Assembly (NCBI GenBank): GCA_025358195.1
Contig: JANYKP010000258.1
Location: 1 to 8,800 of the forward strand
From: Cyclobacteriaceae bacterium
GTDB lineage: Bacteria; Bacteroidota; Bacteroidia; Cytophagales; Cyclobacteriaceae
Direction of reading: 5' to 3'
Length of the DNA stretch: 8,800 nucleotides
Of the stretch, positions 1 to 6,247 are shown in pieces. The translations under genes and the position numbers were made by a program. The number at the start of each line of letters is the position of its first letter. Position 1 is the stretch's first letter. Below the pieces are notes generated by a model. That model was not told the origin of the DNA. It worked only from the letters and a program-made list of their open reading frames with translations, and did not search any database.

Positions 1-112
1 CGTCGACGAGATGCCGACCCCGGGCCACGTTGATCAAATAGGCCTTCGGCATCAGGCGTTCGAAGAAACCACGATCGAGGATGTTCTCGGTCTCGGGAGT
101 CAGCGGCAAGAA
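1..112 (-). other. Fragment of a D-2-hydroxyacid dehydrogenase (GhrA-like), cut at both ends
   Basis: Reading the minus strand from about 118 down to 1 gives an open frame through LPLTPETENIL, then FERLMPKAYLINVARGRHLV. This matches the Rossmann-domain stretch of NAD(P)-dependent D-2-hydroxyacid dehydrogenases (glyoxylate/hydroxypyruvate reductase A type), where 'LPLTPET' and 'LINVARG' are hallmark segments; the family reduces glyoxylate or hydroxypyruvate. Only about 37 of the usual ~310 residues are present. The frame runs off the left window edge on its C-terminal side. Its N-terminal half is replaced by phosphoglycerate kinase sequence on the other strand. The first 110 bases are about 60% G+C by hand count, against about 45% in 121-230, so this piece probably comes from another genome or a distant locus. 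I see no start codon or full gene. The family call is firm; its biological reality at this place is doubtful. Confidence 0.7.
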
Positions 113-373
113 GAATCGAAGACAATTTTATGGAACGGTCCGATGGGTGTGTTTGAAATGAAAAAATTTGAAGCAGGTACAAAGGCAATAGCGGAAGCAG
201 TCGTGCGTGCTACGGATAAGGGTGCTTTCTCATTGATTGGTGGCGGCGATTCGGCTGCAGCCGTCGCACAATTTGGATTCAGCGAAAAAGTAAGTTATGT
301 CTCCACTGGCGGCGGCGCACTGTTGGAATATTTTGAAGGAAAAGTTCTGCCCGGCGTGAAAGCGTTGGAGTAA
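113..373 (+). CDS. pgk: Phosphoglycerate kinase, C-terminal fragment
   Basis: This is the last ~86 residues of the glycolytic enzyme that transfers phosphate between 1,3-bisphosphoglycerate and ADP in the cytoplasm. Visible landmarks, in family order, are WNGPMGVFE (nucleotide-site loop), IGGGDSAAA (phosphate-binding glycine loop) and STGGGALLEYFEG near the C-terminus, ending LPGVKALE and a TAA stop. A complete enzyme has about 395 residues, so roughly three quarters are missing. An ATG at position 11 is in frame, but the codons before about 113 do not look like the kinase and belong to an unrelated gene on the other strand, so that ATG is not a real start. The C-terminal end itself is intact and well conserved. 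A 56-base gap without an obvious terminator separates it from the cytochrome gene downstream. Confidence 0.93.
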   Translation, partial: ESKTILWNGPMGVFEMKKFEAGTKAIAEAVVRATDKGAFSLIGGGDSAAAVAQFGFSEKVSYVSTGGGALLEYFEGKVLPGVKALE

Positions 374-429
374 GTAACATTTTATGATCTGTGCCCGGTT
401 TTCTTCATGCGCAAGTTATCCTATGAATT

Positions 430-1431
430 ATGAATGAACTCGTCCGGTTGTCCAAGGTTCTCACGCTGGTTTTTTGCCTGGTGATTCTCTTGGCATCCGT
501 TACGCTCCTGTTGTATTACAATCCTACCTTGTTTCTGCACCAGGAAGTACCCACCGAAACCGTCGCTAAAATTCCGATGATCAAACTCTGGAAGGCACCA
601 GACACGGCAGCCATCCCAAAAAATAAGGAAGGCGAACGCATCAGGTATGGCCGGGATCTGGTAGCACGCACCTCATATTATCTCGGGCCTCAGGGAAAAG
701 TGATGAATATCAGCAATGGAATGAATTGTCAGAACTGCCACCTGGATGCGGGGACCAAGCCATTTGGCAACAATTATGGATCGGTAGCCTCGACGTATCC
801 CAAATTTCGGCCACGGTCTGGAACAATTGAAGGCATTGAGAAGCGGGTAAACGATTGTCTGGAGCGCAGCCTGAATGGCCAGCCGCTCGATTCACTTTCT
901 AAAGAAATGAGGGCGTTTGTCAGTTATATTCAATGGGTTGGCAAAGATGTTCCGAAGGGAGAAAAGGCGCCCGGCTCCGGTTTTGTAGAAATGAAATGGT
1001 TAACGCGTGCAGCCAATCCTGCGATTGGAAGAAAACTTTATTTACAAAAATGCCAGATCTGCCATGGTTATTCGGGCGAAGGTCAAAAGCTTTCTGCTAA
1101 CAGTTATTACATATATCCGCCATTGTGGGGCGAAAATAGTTTTACCACAGGCGCTGGCTTGTATCGGATTTCAAATTTCGCCAGGTATATCCGCGCCAAC
1201 ATGCCCAATGGGGCAACGTTTGAAAAGCCGATACTTTCAGAAGAAGAAGCCTGGGACATCGCAGCCTATGTAGAAAGTTTACCGCGACCTTTGAAAAATT
1301 TCAGACAGGATTGGCCCCGGGTTGAATTGAAACCAGTCGATCATCCCTTTGGGCCCTATGCAGATAGTTTTAGTGAAAAGCAGCACAAGTACGGGCCGTT
1401 TAAAGAAATTCTTGAGAAAGAGAAAAAATAA
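430..1431 (+). CDS. Membrane-anchored diheme cytochrome c, TsdA-like (putative thiosulfate dehydrogenase)
   Basis: The 333-residue protein has one N-terminal hydrophobic segment (about residues 8-30), probably an uncleaved anchor placing the rest in the periplasm. Two c-type heme sites follow: CQNCH at 100-104 and CQICH at 208-212. Between them lie YPKFRPRSG (123-131) and VNDCLERSLNG (140-150). In TsdA-type thiosulfate dehydrogenases, which couple two thiosulfates into tetrathionate (or the reverse), the cysteine in such a motif is the unusual axial ligand of heme 1, so Cys143 is the candidate here. Met258 in ANMPNG is a candidate ligand for heme 2. The start is the ATG giving the anchor directly; no clear Shine-Dalgarno sequence precedes it. 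The serine hydrolase gene begins 30 bases downstream. Cytochrome identity is certain; thiosulfate as substrate is inferred from the motif, and other diheme cytochromes remain possible. Confidence 0.88.
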   Translation: MNELVRLSKVLTLVFCLVILLASVTLLLYYNPTLFLHQEVPTETVAKIPMIKLWKAPDTAAIPKNKEGERIRYGRDLVARTSYYLGPQGKVMNISNGMNCQNCHLDAGTKPFGNNYGSVASTYPKFRPRSGTIEGIEKRVNDCLERSLNGQPLDSLSKEMRAFVSYIQWVGKDVPKGEKAPGSGFVEMKWLTRAANPAIGRKLYLQKCQICHGYSGEGQKLSANSYYIYPPLWGENSFTTGAGLYRISNFARYIRANMPNGATFEKPILSEEEAWDIAAYVESLPRPLKNFRQDWPRVELKPVDHPFGPYADSFSEKQHKYGPFKEILEKEKK

Positions 1432-1461
1432 AAACTGTACATTGATCCTCTACTTCACATT

Positions 1462-2895
1462 ATGAAAAAATTCATTTTATTTTTTATCCTATGCTTACTG
1501 ACGAAGGTCGGTCATTCTCAGCAAAAAAATCCTGTCGATTTGTCGGAAGCACTTCGATTAGTTGATGCCTGGCTGGAGGCCCAGCGTGATTATGATCATC
1601 TACCCGGGATCTCCGTCGGAATTATTAAAGATCAGCAACTGATTTGGACCAAGGCCTATGGCTTTGCCGACCTCAAAAAAAATACGACCAGCGAGCCGAA
1701 TACCGTTTACAGCATTTGCTCGATTTCAAAACTCTTCACATCGGTGGCCATTATGCAATTGGTCGACGCTGGTAAATTGCGGCTTGATGATTCCATTTCG
1801 ATGATATTGCCAAGCTTTAATCTTCAACAACAGTTCCGCGGCAGTGGACCTATTACGGTACGTTCCTTGCTCACTCACTCGTCAGGACTTCCGCGCGAAT
1901 CTGATTACCCCTATTGGACAGGGCCTGAGTTTCCGTTTCCCACACAACAACAAATCGCTGATAAATTAGGCAAGCAGAAAACCTTGTATCCTGCATCCAC
2001 TTATTTGCAATACAGCAATCTCGGTATGTCGTTGCTGGGGGAAGTTGTCGAAAAAGTGTCGGGTACCCCTTACGATACCTACGTCGAAAATAACATTTTG
2101 AAACCGCTGAGATTGGCCAACACTCATCCTTTTCTTCCTGCTGCACAATGGGGGAATAAATTCGCCACCGGTTACGGCGCCTTGAAACGTGATGGTACAC
2201 GGGATCCTGTTCCATTATTTGATGCACGCGGCATTCGTGCAGCAGCCGGATATTCATCTACGGTGGAGGACCTGGCTCATTTCGCTTCATGGCAATTTCG
2301 ATTGTTGCAAAATGGGGGCAAAGAAATTCTTAAATCGTCCACCTTAAAAGAAATGCATCGGGTGCAGTGGGTGGACCCAGATTGGAAGACACATTGGGGA
2401 CTTGGTTTCATGGTTTATCAGCAAGATGGGAAAACACTCCTCGGCCATGGCGGGTCCTGCCCGGGCTATCGCACAACATTACTACTTGATCCGCTAGAAA
2501 AACTCGGGTTTGTTGTGATGATCAATGCCAGTGCTAGTCCAGAAAAGTATGCAACTGGAATACGCAATATTCTTCTGAAGGCAAAAACAAAAGAAAAAGA
2601 AAAGGTAAGCAAAGCTGATAGTGTCACACTTGAGAGTTATGCAGGCCGATATAACGCCCAACCATGGGGCTCTGAAGTGTATGTATTGCCCTGGCAAGGA
2701 AAGCTGGCGGTTGTGGGATTCCCGACAGACCGGCCTTTAGAGGGTATTACGTTTCTTAAAAAAATAGAGGGTAACACATTCCGCAGGGTAAGGGATGACG
2801 AAACATTAGGAGAGGAATTTATTTTTGAGAAGGATAACTCCGGTAAAGTGACCAAGTACTGGCGCCACAGCAATTTCTCCACAAAAATTCAATGA
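1462..2895 (+). CDS. Exported serine hydrolase, beta-lactamase/class C penicillin-binding-protein-like family
   Basis: The 477-residue protein starts with a typical signal peptide (MKKFILFF... ending about HSQQ, residues 1-20), so it is exported. The catalytic set of the serine beta-lactamase superfamily is complete: SISK at 87-90 (nucleophile Ser87, Lys90), YSN at 184-186, and HGG at 329-331 in place of the KTG box. LLTHSSGLP (136-144) is the usual companion motif. After about residue 385 comes a small beta-rich C-terminal domain (ESYAGRY...), often seen in this family and resembling DUF3471. Family members include peptidases, esterases and class C beta-lactamases, so the substrate cannot be read from sequence; true antibiotic resistance is only one option. 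It lies 30 bases after the cytochrome gene and 23 bases before the DsrE-like gene, which suggests co-transcription. Confidence 0.92.
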   Translation: MKKFILFFILCLLTKVGHSQQKNPVDLSEALRLVDAWLEAQRDYDHLPGISVGIIKDQQLIWTKAYGFADLKKNTTSEPNTVYSICSISKLFTSVAIMQLVDAGKLRLDDSISMILPSFNLQQQFRGSGPITVRSLLTHSSGLPRESDYPYWTGPEFPFPTQQQIADKLGKQKTLYPASTYLQYSNLGMSLLGEVVEKVSGTPYDTYVENNILKPLRLANTHPFLPAAQWGNKFATGYGALKRDGTRDPVPLFDARGIRAAAGYSSTVEDLAHFASWQFRLLQNGGKEILKSSTLKEMHRVQWVDPDWKTHWGLGFMVYQQDGKTLLGHGGSCPGYRTTLLLDPLEKLGFVVMINASASPEKYATGIRNILLKAKTKEKEKVSKADSVTLESYAGRYNAQPWGSEVYVLPWQGKLAVVGFPTDRPLEGITFLKKIEGNTFRRVRDDETLGEEFIFEKDNSGKVTKYWRHSNFSTKIQ

Positions 2896-2918
2896 CCCAC
2901 CATTCCAAAATCGATGAC

Positions 2919-3347
2919 ATGAAATATCTATTCACCTGTACGCTAATTCTGACCACCCTTCTTTCAAACGCTCAACAAAACCCCGGAGTAATTGACGACA
3001 AAGTTCACAAGATCGTAATGCAATTTACGATGGGCGATTCGCTTGAACAGTTTGCCATTGTAGGACAAGTAAGAAATATTCTGACCGCATGGCCCAAGGC
3101 AAAAATAGAAGTCGTGTGCCACAGCTCAGGACTAGACCTTCTAATAACTGCCAAGTCAAAAGTTGCAAAAGGGGTTGCCGAGTTATCTGAACAGGGGGTG
3201 GTCTTTGCTGCTTGCAACAATACCATGCGTAAACGAAATATTAAAAAAGAAGACATGCTGGGGGCTTCCGTTGTGGTGCCATCTGCTATGATTGAGTTGG
3301 TTAGTAAACAGGAAGAAGGCTGGGCCTACCTGAAGGGGGCGCATTGA
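2919..3347 (+). CDS. Exported DsrE/DsrF-like small protein
   Basis: This 142-residue protein (from the chosen start) has a signal peptide MKYLFTCTLILTTLL...NAQQ followed by a DsrE-type fold: KIVMQFTMGD, an alpha/beta middle with IEVVCHSSGLDLL, then GVVFAACNNTMRKR and a C-terminal tail about GASVVVPSAMIELV. DsrE relatives handle protein-bound sulfur, or serve as small accessory proteins, and often carry a conserved cysteine; here Cys67 and Cys99 are candidates. An in-frame ATG at 2892 overlaps the upstream stop (ATGA) and would add nine polar residues (MTHHSKIDD) before the signal peptide. I prefer 2919 because it places the signal peptide at the N-terminus, but the coupled start is possible. 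Most characterised DsrE proteins are cytoplasmic, so export is notable. With the TsdA-like cytochrome upstream, a periplasmic sulfur role is inferred, not shown. Confidence 0.8.
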   Translation: MKYLFTCTLILTTLLSNAQQNPGVIDDKVHKIVMQFTMGDSLEQFAIVGQVRNILTAWPKAKIEVVCHSSGLDLLITAKSKVAKGVAELSEQGVVFAACNNTMRKRNIKKEDMLGASVVVPSAMIELVSKQEEGWAYLKGAH

Positions 3348-3369
3348 ACCAGTACAAATTTAAAAATTC

Positions 3370-3413
3370 CAGATTAGAGATTATAGGTTCTGGATTATCA
3401 AATCTGTAATCTG
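3370..3413. terminator. Possible hairpin between convergent genes
   Basis: Bases 3370-3383 (cagattagagatta) and 3400-3413 (aaatctgtaatctg) can pair over 12 of 14 positions around a 16-base loop. The plus strand then runs into a T-rich stretch (taattatttt). The site lies between the stop of the DsrE-like gene and the stop of recQ, which face each other, so a terminator is expected here. The stem is A+T-rich and weak, and the right arm is also a tandem AATCTGT repeat at 3401-3414, so repeat content may explain the pairing equally well. Confidence 0.35.
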
Positions 3414-3416
3414 TAA

Positions 3417-5318
3417 TTATTTTCGGAGGACCCAATATTCATCGTAGTGAATAGTTCCCCGATCCACGAGCTCACGCACAACCTCAATAAATAAATGATG
3501 ATCACGTGGGCCAACCGCACTTTCAAGCTCATCCACCGTCATTGGTCTTTGTGAAAGCAGTTGGGTGACTCTTTTTTCGTAATCCAAAAAAGTAGACTTG
3601 TTGTCTTTCTTTTTCTTATCAATACAGACATCGCATTTTCCACAGGTTTCATCCATATGCTCATCAAAATACGCCAGCACCACTTGCATGCGGCAGCGGT
3701 GTGTTTGTTCAGCAAAGTCAATCATGGCGTCCATTTTCTTAAACGCCAGCGCTCTTCTACCGGCAAGGCGATCATAATTCAACGGAAGGTTGTCGGCGTC
3801 CTGACGGGGAAGCAGAAATGTGAGCTGTGGTTTGTCAGAAGCCTTCTCATATGCCAGCACGTGAAGATTTGACAATTGATCAAGTAATTCTTTTACTTCG
3901 GCATCGGAGACTTTCAGACTCCTGGCGATTGTTGCCTCGGCTACTGAAACAAAATCAGAAAATAATTCGGCGCCGTATAAGCGAAGGAGTACCTTAATAA
4001 CCGGATCGTATTTCACATTGGCCACCTGAAATTCATACATGTGCGCCTTATCGGTAAGAATATGAACCCTGGAAGGGCGATAAAAACTTTCACTCAGTTG
4101 TATCAATCCCTCTTCTTCGAGTTTTTTCAATGCAGAGAATACGGAGGACGTGCGTAGATTAAACCGGTGGCATAAGTCTTCCAGGTCAAAATCGTAACTC
4201 TCGCCCTCGCTGCTTCCCATGGCCAGTTGATAATAGTTTGCGAGCGCCTGATAAATTTTCTTGAGATACTCGATCGAAGGGTGCGCTTGCTGAACCTTGG
4301 TCCTGAGACTGCTTACATCCACCTCGTGGAAGACAAGCGCGGCATACGATCGCTTCCCATCACGTCCGGCGCGACCCGCCTCCTGGTAATAGGATTCCAG
4401 GTTTTCAGGCAAATCCATGTGGATGACGGCACGAACATCGGGCTTATCGATACCCATGCCAAATGCGTTTGTGGCCACCATCACGCGCATCGAATTTCCG
4501 ATCCATTCTTCCTGTCGCTTCAGGCGGTCCATATGCGTAAGTCCGGCGTGATAAAACGTAGCAGAAATTTTCTCGCGGTCGAGCCACCGGCTAAGTTCAA
4601 CCGTGGCCTTTCTCGATCGTACATATACGATGGCGGACCCCGGAACATTTCGAAGAATTTCGAGTAGCTTCCTCTCTTTGTTTTCCGTTTTCCTTACGAC
4701 AAAATAAATATTCTCGCGCGCAAAACTTTTTCTAAAAACGGCAGGGGATCGAAGCCCCAGCTTACTTATAATATCATCGCTCACTTGCTGTGTGGCGGTA
4801 GCGGTGAGCGCCATGAAATGAATCGTTGGTTTCAGCTCCCGAAGCGCTGCTATTTCGAGATAAGGAGGCCGGAAATCATAACCCCATTGTGAAATGCAAT
4901 GCGCTTCATCGATGGCGACAAGGGAGACGTTCATTTTACGAAACCGCTCAATAAAGATGTCCGTCTTCAGGCGCTCAGGTGACAGGTAAAGAAATTTGTA
5001 TTTTCCATAGACACAGTTATCCAGAGCAATATCAATCTCACTCCGGCTCATGCCCGAATGCACCGCTAATGCCTGGACGCCTTTTTTTCGAAGCTGTTGG
5101 ACCTGATCTTGCATAAGCGCGATCAGTGGGCTTATCACCAGTGTGATTCCGTCCAACACAAGTCCAGGCACTTGAAAGCAAATGGACTTACCCCCGCCCG
5201 TCGGCAACAGCGCCACCACATCCTTTTTCTCAAGTACGGCTTGAATTATCTCTCCCTGAAGCGATCTGAATTGATCGAAGCCCCAGTACTTTTTAAGAAT
5301 TGATTCGGGAGTGACCAA
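3417..5318 (-). CDS. recQ: RecQ-family ATP-dependent DNA helicase
   Basis: The 633-residue protein is a superfamily 2 helicase that unwinds DNA 3' to 5' in recombination and repair. Motifs appear in order: FRSLQ (motif 0, 17-21), LPTGGGKS (Walker A, 38-45), DEAHCISQWG (137-146), LTATAT (171-176), VATNAFGMGIDKPD (281-294) and QEAGRAGRD (312-320). A zinc site is formed by Cys542, Cys559, Cys562 and Cys565. In E. coli RecQ the zinc segment directly follows the helicase core; here about 190 residues with winged-helix-like sequence lie between them, and there is only a ~65-residue tail with no recognisable HRDC domain. The start is TTG at 5318: an in-frame stop lies just upstream, the first internal ATG would delete motifs 0 and Ia, and the family N-terminus aligns with VTPESILKKYWGF. 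It follows the crotonase gene by 36 bases on the same strand. Confidence 0.95.
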   Translation of the reverse strand: MVTPESILKKYWGFDQFRSLQGEIIQAVLEKKDVVALLPTGGGKSICFQVPGLVLDGITLVISPLIALMQDQVQQLRKKGVQALAVHSGMSRSEIDIALDNCVYGKYKFLYLSPERLKTDIFIERFRKMNVSLVAIDEAHCISQWGYDFRPPYLEIAALRELKPTIHFMALTATATQQVSDDIISKLGLRSPAVFRKSFARENIYFVVRKTENKERKLLEILRNVPGSAIVYVRSRKATVELSRWLDREKISATFYHAGLTHMDRLKRQEEWIGNSMRVMVATNAFGMGIDKPDVRAVIHMDLPENLESYYQEAGRAGRDGKRSYAALVFHEVDVSSLRTKVQQAHPSIEYLKKIYQALANYYQLAMGSSEGESYDFDLEDLCHRFNLRTSSVFSALKKLEEEGLIQLSESFYRPSRVHILTDKAHMYEFQVANVKYDPVIKVLLRLYGAELFSDFVSVAEATIARSLKVSDAEVKELLDQLSNLHVLAYEKASDKPQLTFLLPRQDADNLPLNYDRLAGRRALAFKKMDAMIDFAEQTHRCRMQVVLAYFDEHMDETCGKCDVCIDKKKKDNKSTFLDYEKRVTQLLSQRPMTVDELESAVGPRDHHLFIEVVRELVDRGTIHYDEYWVLRK

Positions 5319-5354
5319 TTTAGTAAATGAAATTACTTTCAGGCGTATCGGTCA

Positions 5355-6128
5355 TCACCACTTCAATTCCTGCTTATTGAGAAAAGCTTCAATTCCCTTT
5401 TTGCAATCGGCAGTAGCCCGGGCTTGTGCATTCTGTTCGGCTGCAAATTCCAGTGCTTCTTCGAGTTTCATATGTTGCACCTCCGAAATCATGGTTTTGG
5501 TGAAGGCCAATGATTGAGAAGAAGTCGTTGTAACTAATCGCCCGGCAAACTCGCTCACCGCATTTTCCAATGCGATCCGTTCCACTACCTTATTCACAAT
5601 TCCTATATGTTTCGCCTCGTCTGCACTGATGAGATTTCCAGTGAGTAAAAGTTCCTTTGACCGTGCCTCTCCGATTTTTCGCAATAAAAACACCATGACG
5701 ATGGCAGGTACAAATCCAATCTTTACCTCCGTATAGCCAAACTTTGCTTCCGGCACCGCAAACACAAAATCACAAACTGTTACAAGGCCGCAACCCCCTG
5801 CCAGGGCAGGGCCTTGCACCTGCGCAATTACTACTTTTTTTAACCTGTAAATCTGCAAGAATAATTCTTTAAGGTGTTTCGAGTCTCTAAGATTGTCATC
5901 GAACGAAAATTTCTGAAGTTGATGAAGATATTCAAGATCGGCTCCCGCACAAAAAGCAGCACCGTTTGCCTGAAGAACTATAACTTTAGCCGAATCGTCT
6001 TGTTCCGCCTTTTGGAATCCCTTCTTCAATTCCGTGATCATTTCCGGGCTCAACGAATTTCGTTTCTCGGGCCGGTTAAGCGTGATGTATCCGATTCGAT
6101 CCTTTACCAAATATTCAATTAATGCCAT
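5355..6128 (-). CDS. Enoyl-CoA hydratase/isomerase family protein (crotonase fold)
   Basis: The 257-residue length is normal for a single-domain crotonase acting on CoA thioesters in the cytoplasm. The oxyanion-hole segments are present as AFCAGADLEYL (58-68) and GPALAGGCGL (106-115). Two acidic residues align with the catalytic pair of enoyl-CoA hydratase: Glu134 in FGYTEVKIGFVPA and Glu159 in SKELLLTG. That favours hydration of an enoyl-CoA, as in fatty-acid beta-oxidation or branched-chain amino-acid breakdown (a methylglutaconyl-CoA hydratase-like role is possible), but the exact substrate cannot be read from sequence. The ATG at 6128 begins MALIEYLVKDRIGYITLNRPEKRN, the expected N-terminus. 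Upstream lies a 119-base repeat-bearing gap before comEC; downstream, recQ starts 36 bases after the stop, so ech and recQ may share a transcript. No metabolic partner genes are visible here. Confidence 0.92.
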   Translation of the reverse strand: MALIEYLVKDRIGYITLNRPEKRNSLSPEMITELKKGFQKAEQDDSAKVIVLQANGAAFCAGADLEYLHQLQKFSFDDNLRDSKHLKELFLQIYRLKKVVIAQVQGPALAGGCGLVTVCDFVFAVPEAKFGYTEVKIGFVPAIVMVFLLRKIGEARSKELLLTGNLISADEAKHIGIVNKVVERIALENAVSEFAGRLVTTTSSQSLAFTKTMISEVQHMKLEEALEFAAEQNAQARATADCKKGIEAFLNKQELKW

Positions 6129-6158
6129 ATTTACCTGGTGATTATTAAAGATACCTTA

Positions 6159-6207
6159 AAAGTTTAAAGTTTAAAGTTCAAAGTTCAAAGTTTAAAGTTT
6201 AAAGTTT
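6159..6207. repeat. Heptamer tandem array, seven units of AAAGTT(T/C)
   Basis: Seven uninterrupted 7-base units fill 6159-6207. The last base of successive units is T, T, C, C, T, T, T; all other positions are identical. The array lies in the gap between the start of the crotonase gene and the stop of comEC, 30 bases upstream of the former. The period is exactly 7, so three units make two helical turns. Such A+T-rich heptamer runs recur between genes in Bacteroidota as I recall them; their role is not known to me. Confidence 0.95.
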
Positions 6208-6212
6208 CACGC

Positions 6213-6241
6213 CAATCTGTGGGAATCCGTGCAATCTGTTG
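6213..6241. repeat. Short degenerate repeats, AATC(T/C)GT core
   Basis: Directly after the heptamer array, the cores AATCTGT (6214), AATCCGT (6224) and AATCTGT (6233) follow each other at spacings of 10 and 9 bases, each flanked by G/C-containing bases. The same core occurs twice in tandem at 3401-3414, in the other main intergenic gap of this window. The stop codon of comEC follows at 6248-6250, so these repeats lie at its 3' end. Confidence 0.7.
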
Positions 6242-6247
6242 CAACCA

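Noticed and set aside
11..112. ATG at 11 as the start of a short 120-residue kinase-like protein
   Set aside because: The first ~34 codons have no kinase similarity and are the antisense of a dehydrogenase gene; the frame is open by chance across the joint.
1871..2257. 128-codon open frame on the minus strand inside the serine hydrolase gene
   Set aside because: It overlaps the conserved catalytic region of the hydrolase on the other strand and has no recognisable domain.
1462..2895. Calling the serine hydrolase an antibiotic-resistance beta-lactamase
   Set aside because: The SxxK, YxN and HGG motifs are shared by peptidases and esterases; the HGG box instead of KTG and the extra C-terminal domain argue against a confident AmpC call.
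4227..4667. 146-codon open frame on the plus strand inside recQ
   Set aside because: It is entirely antisense to conserved RecQ helicase motifs V and VI and encodes nothing recognisable; it is a shadow of the real gene.
6159..6241. Intergenic repeats as a possible CRISPR array
   Set aside because: Units of 7 to 10 bases without unique spacers do not fit the repeat-spacer pattern, and no cas gene is present.
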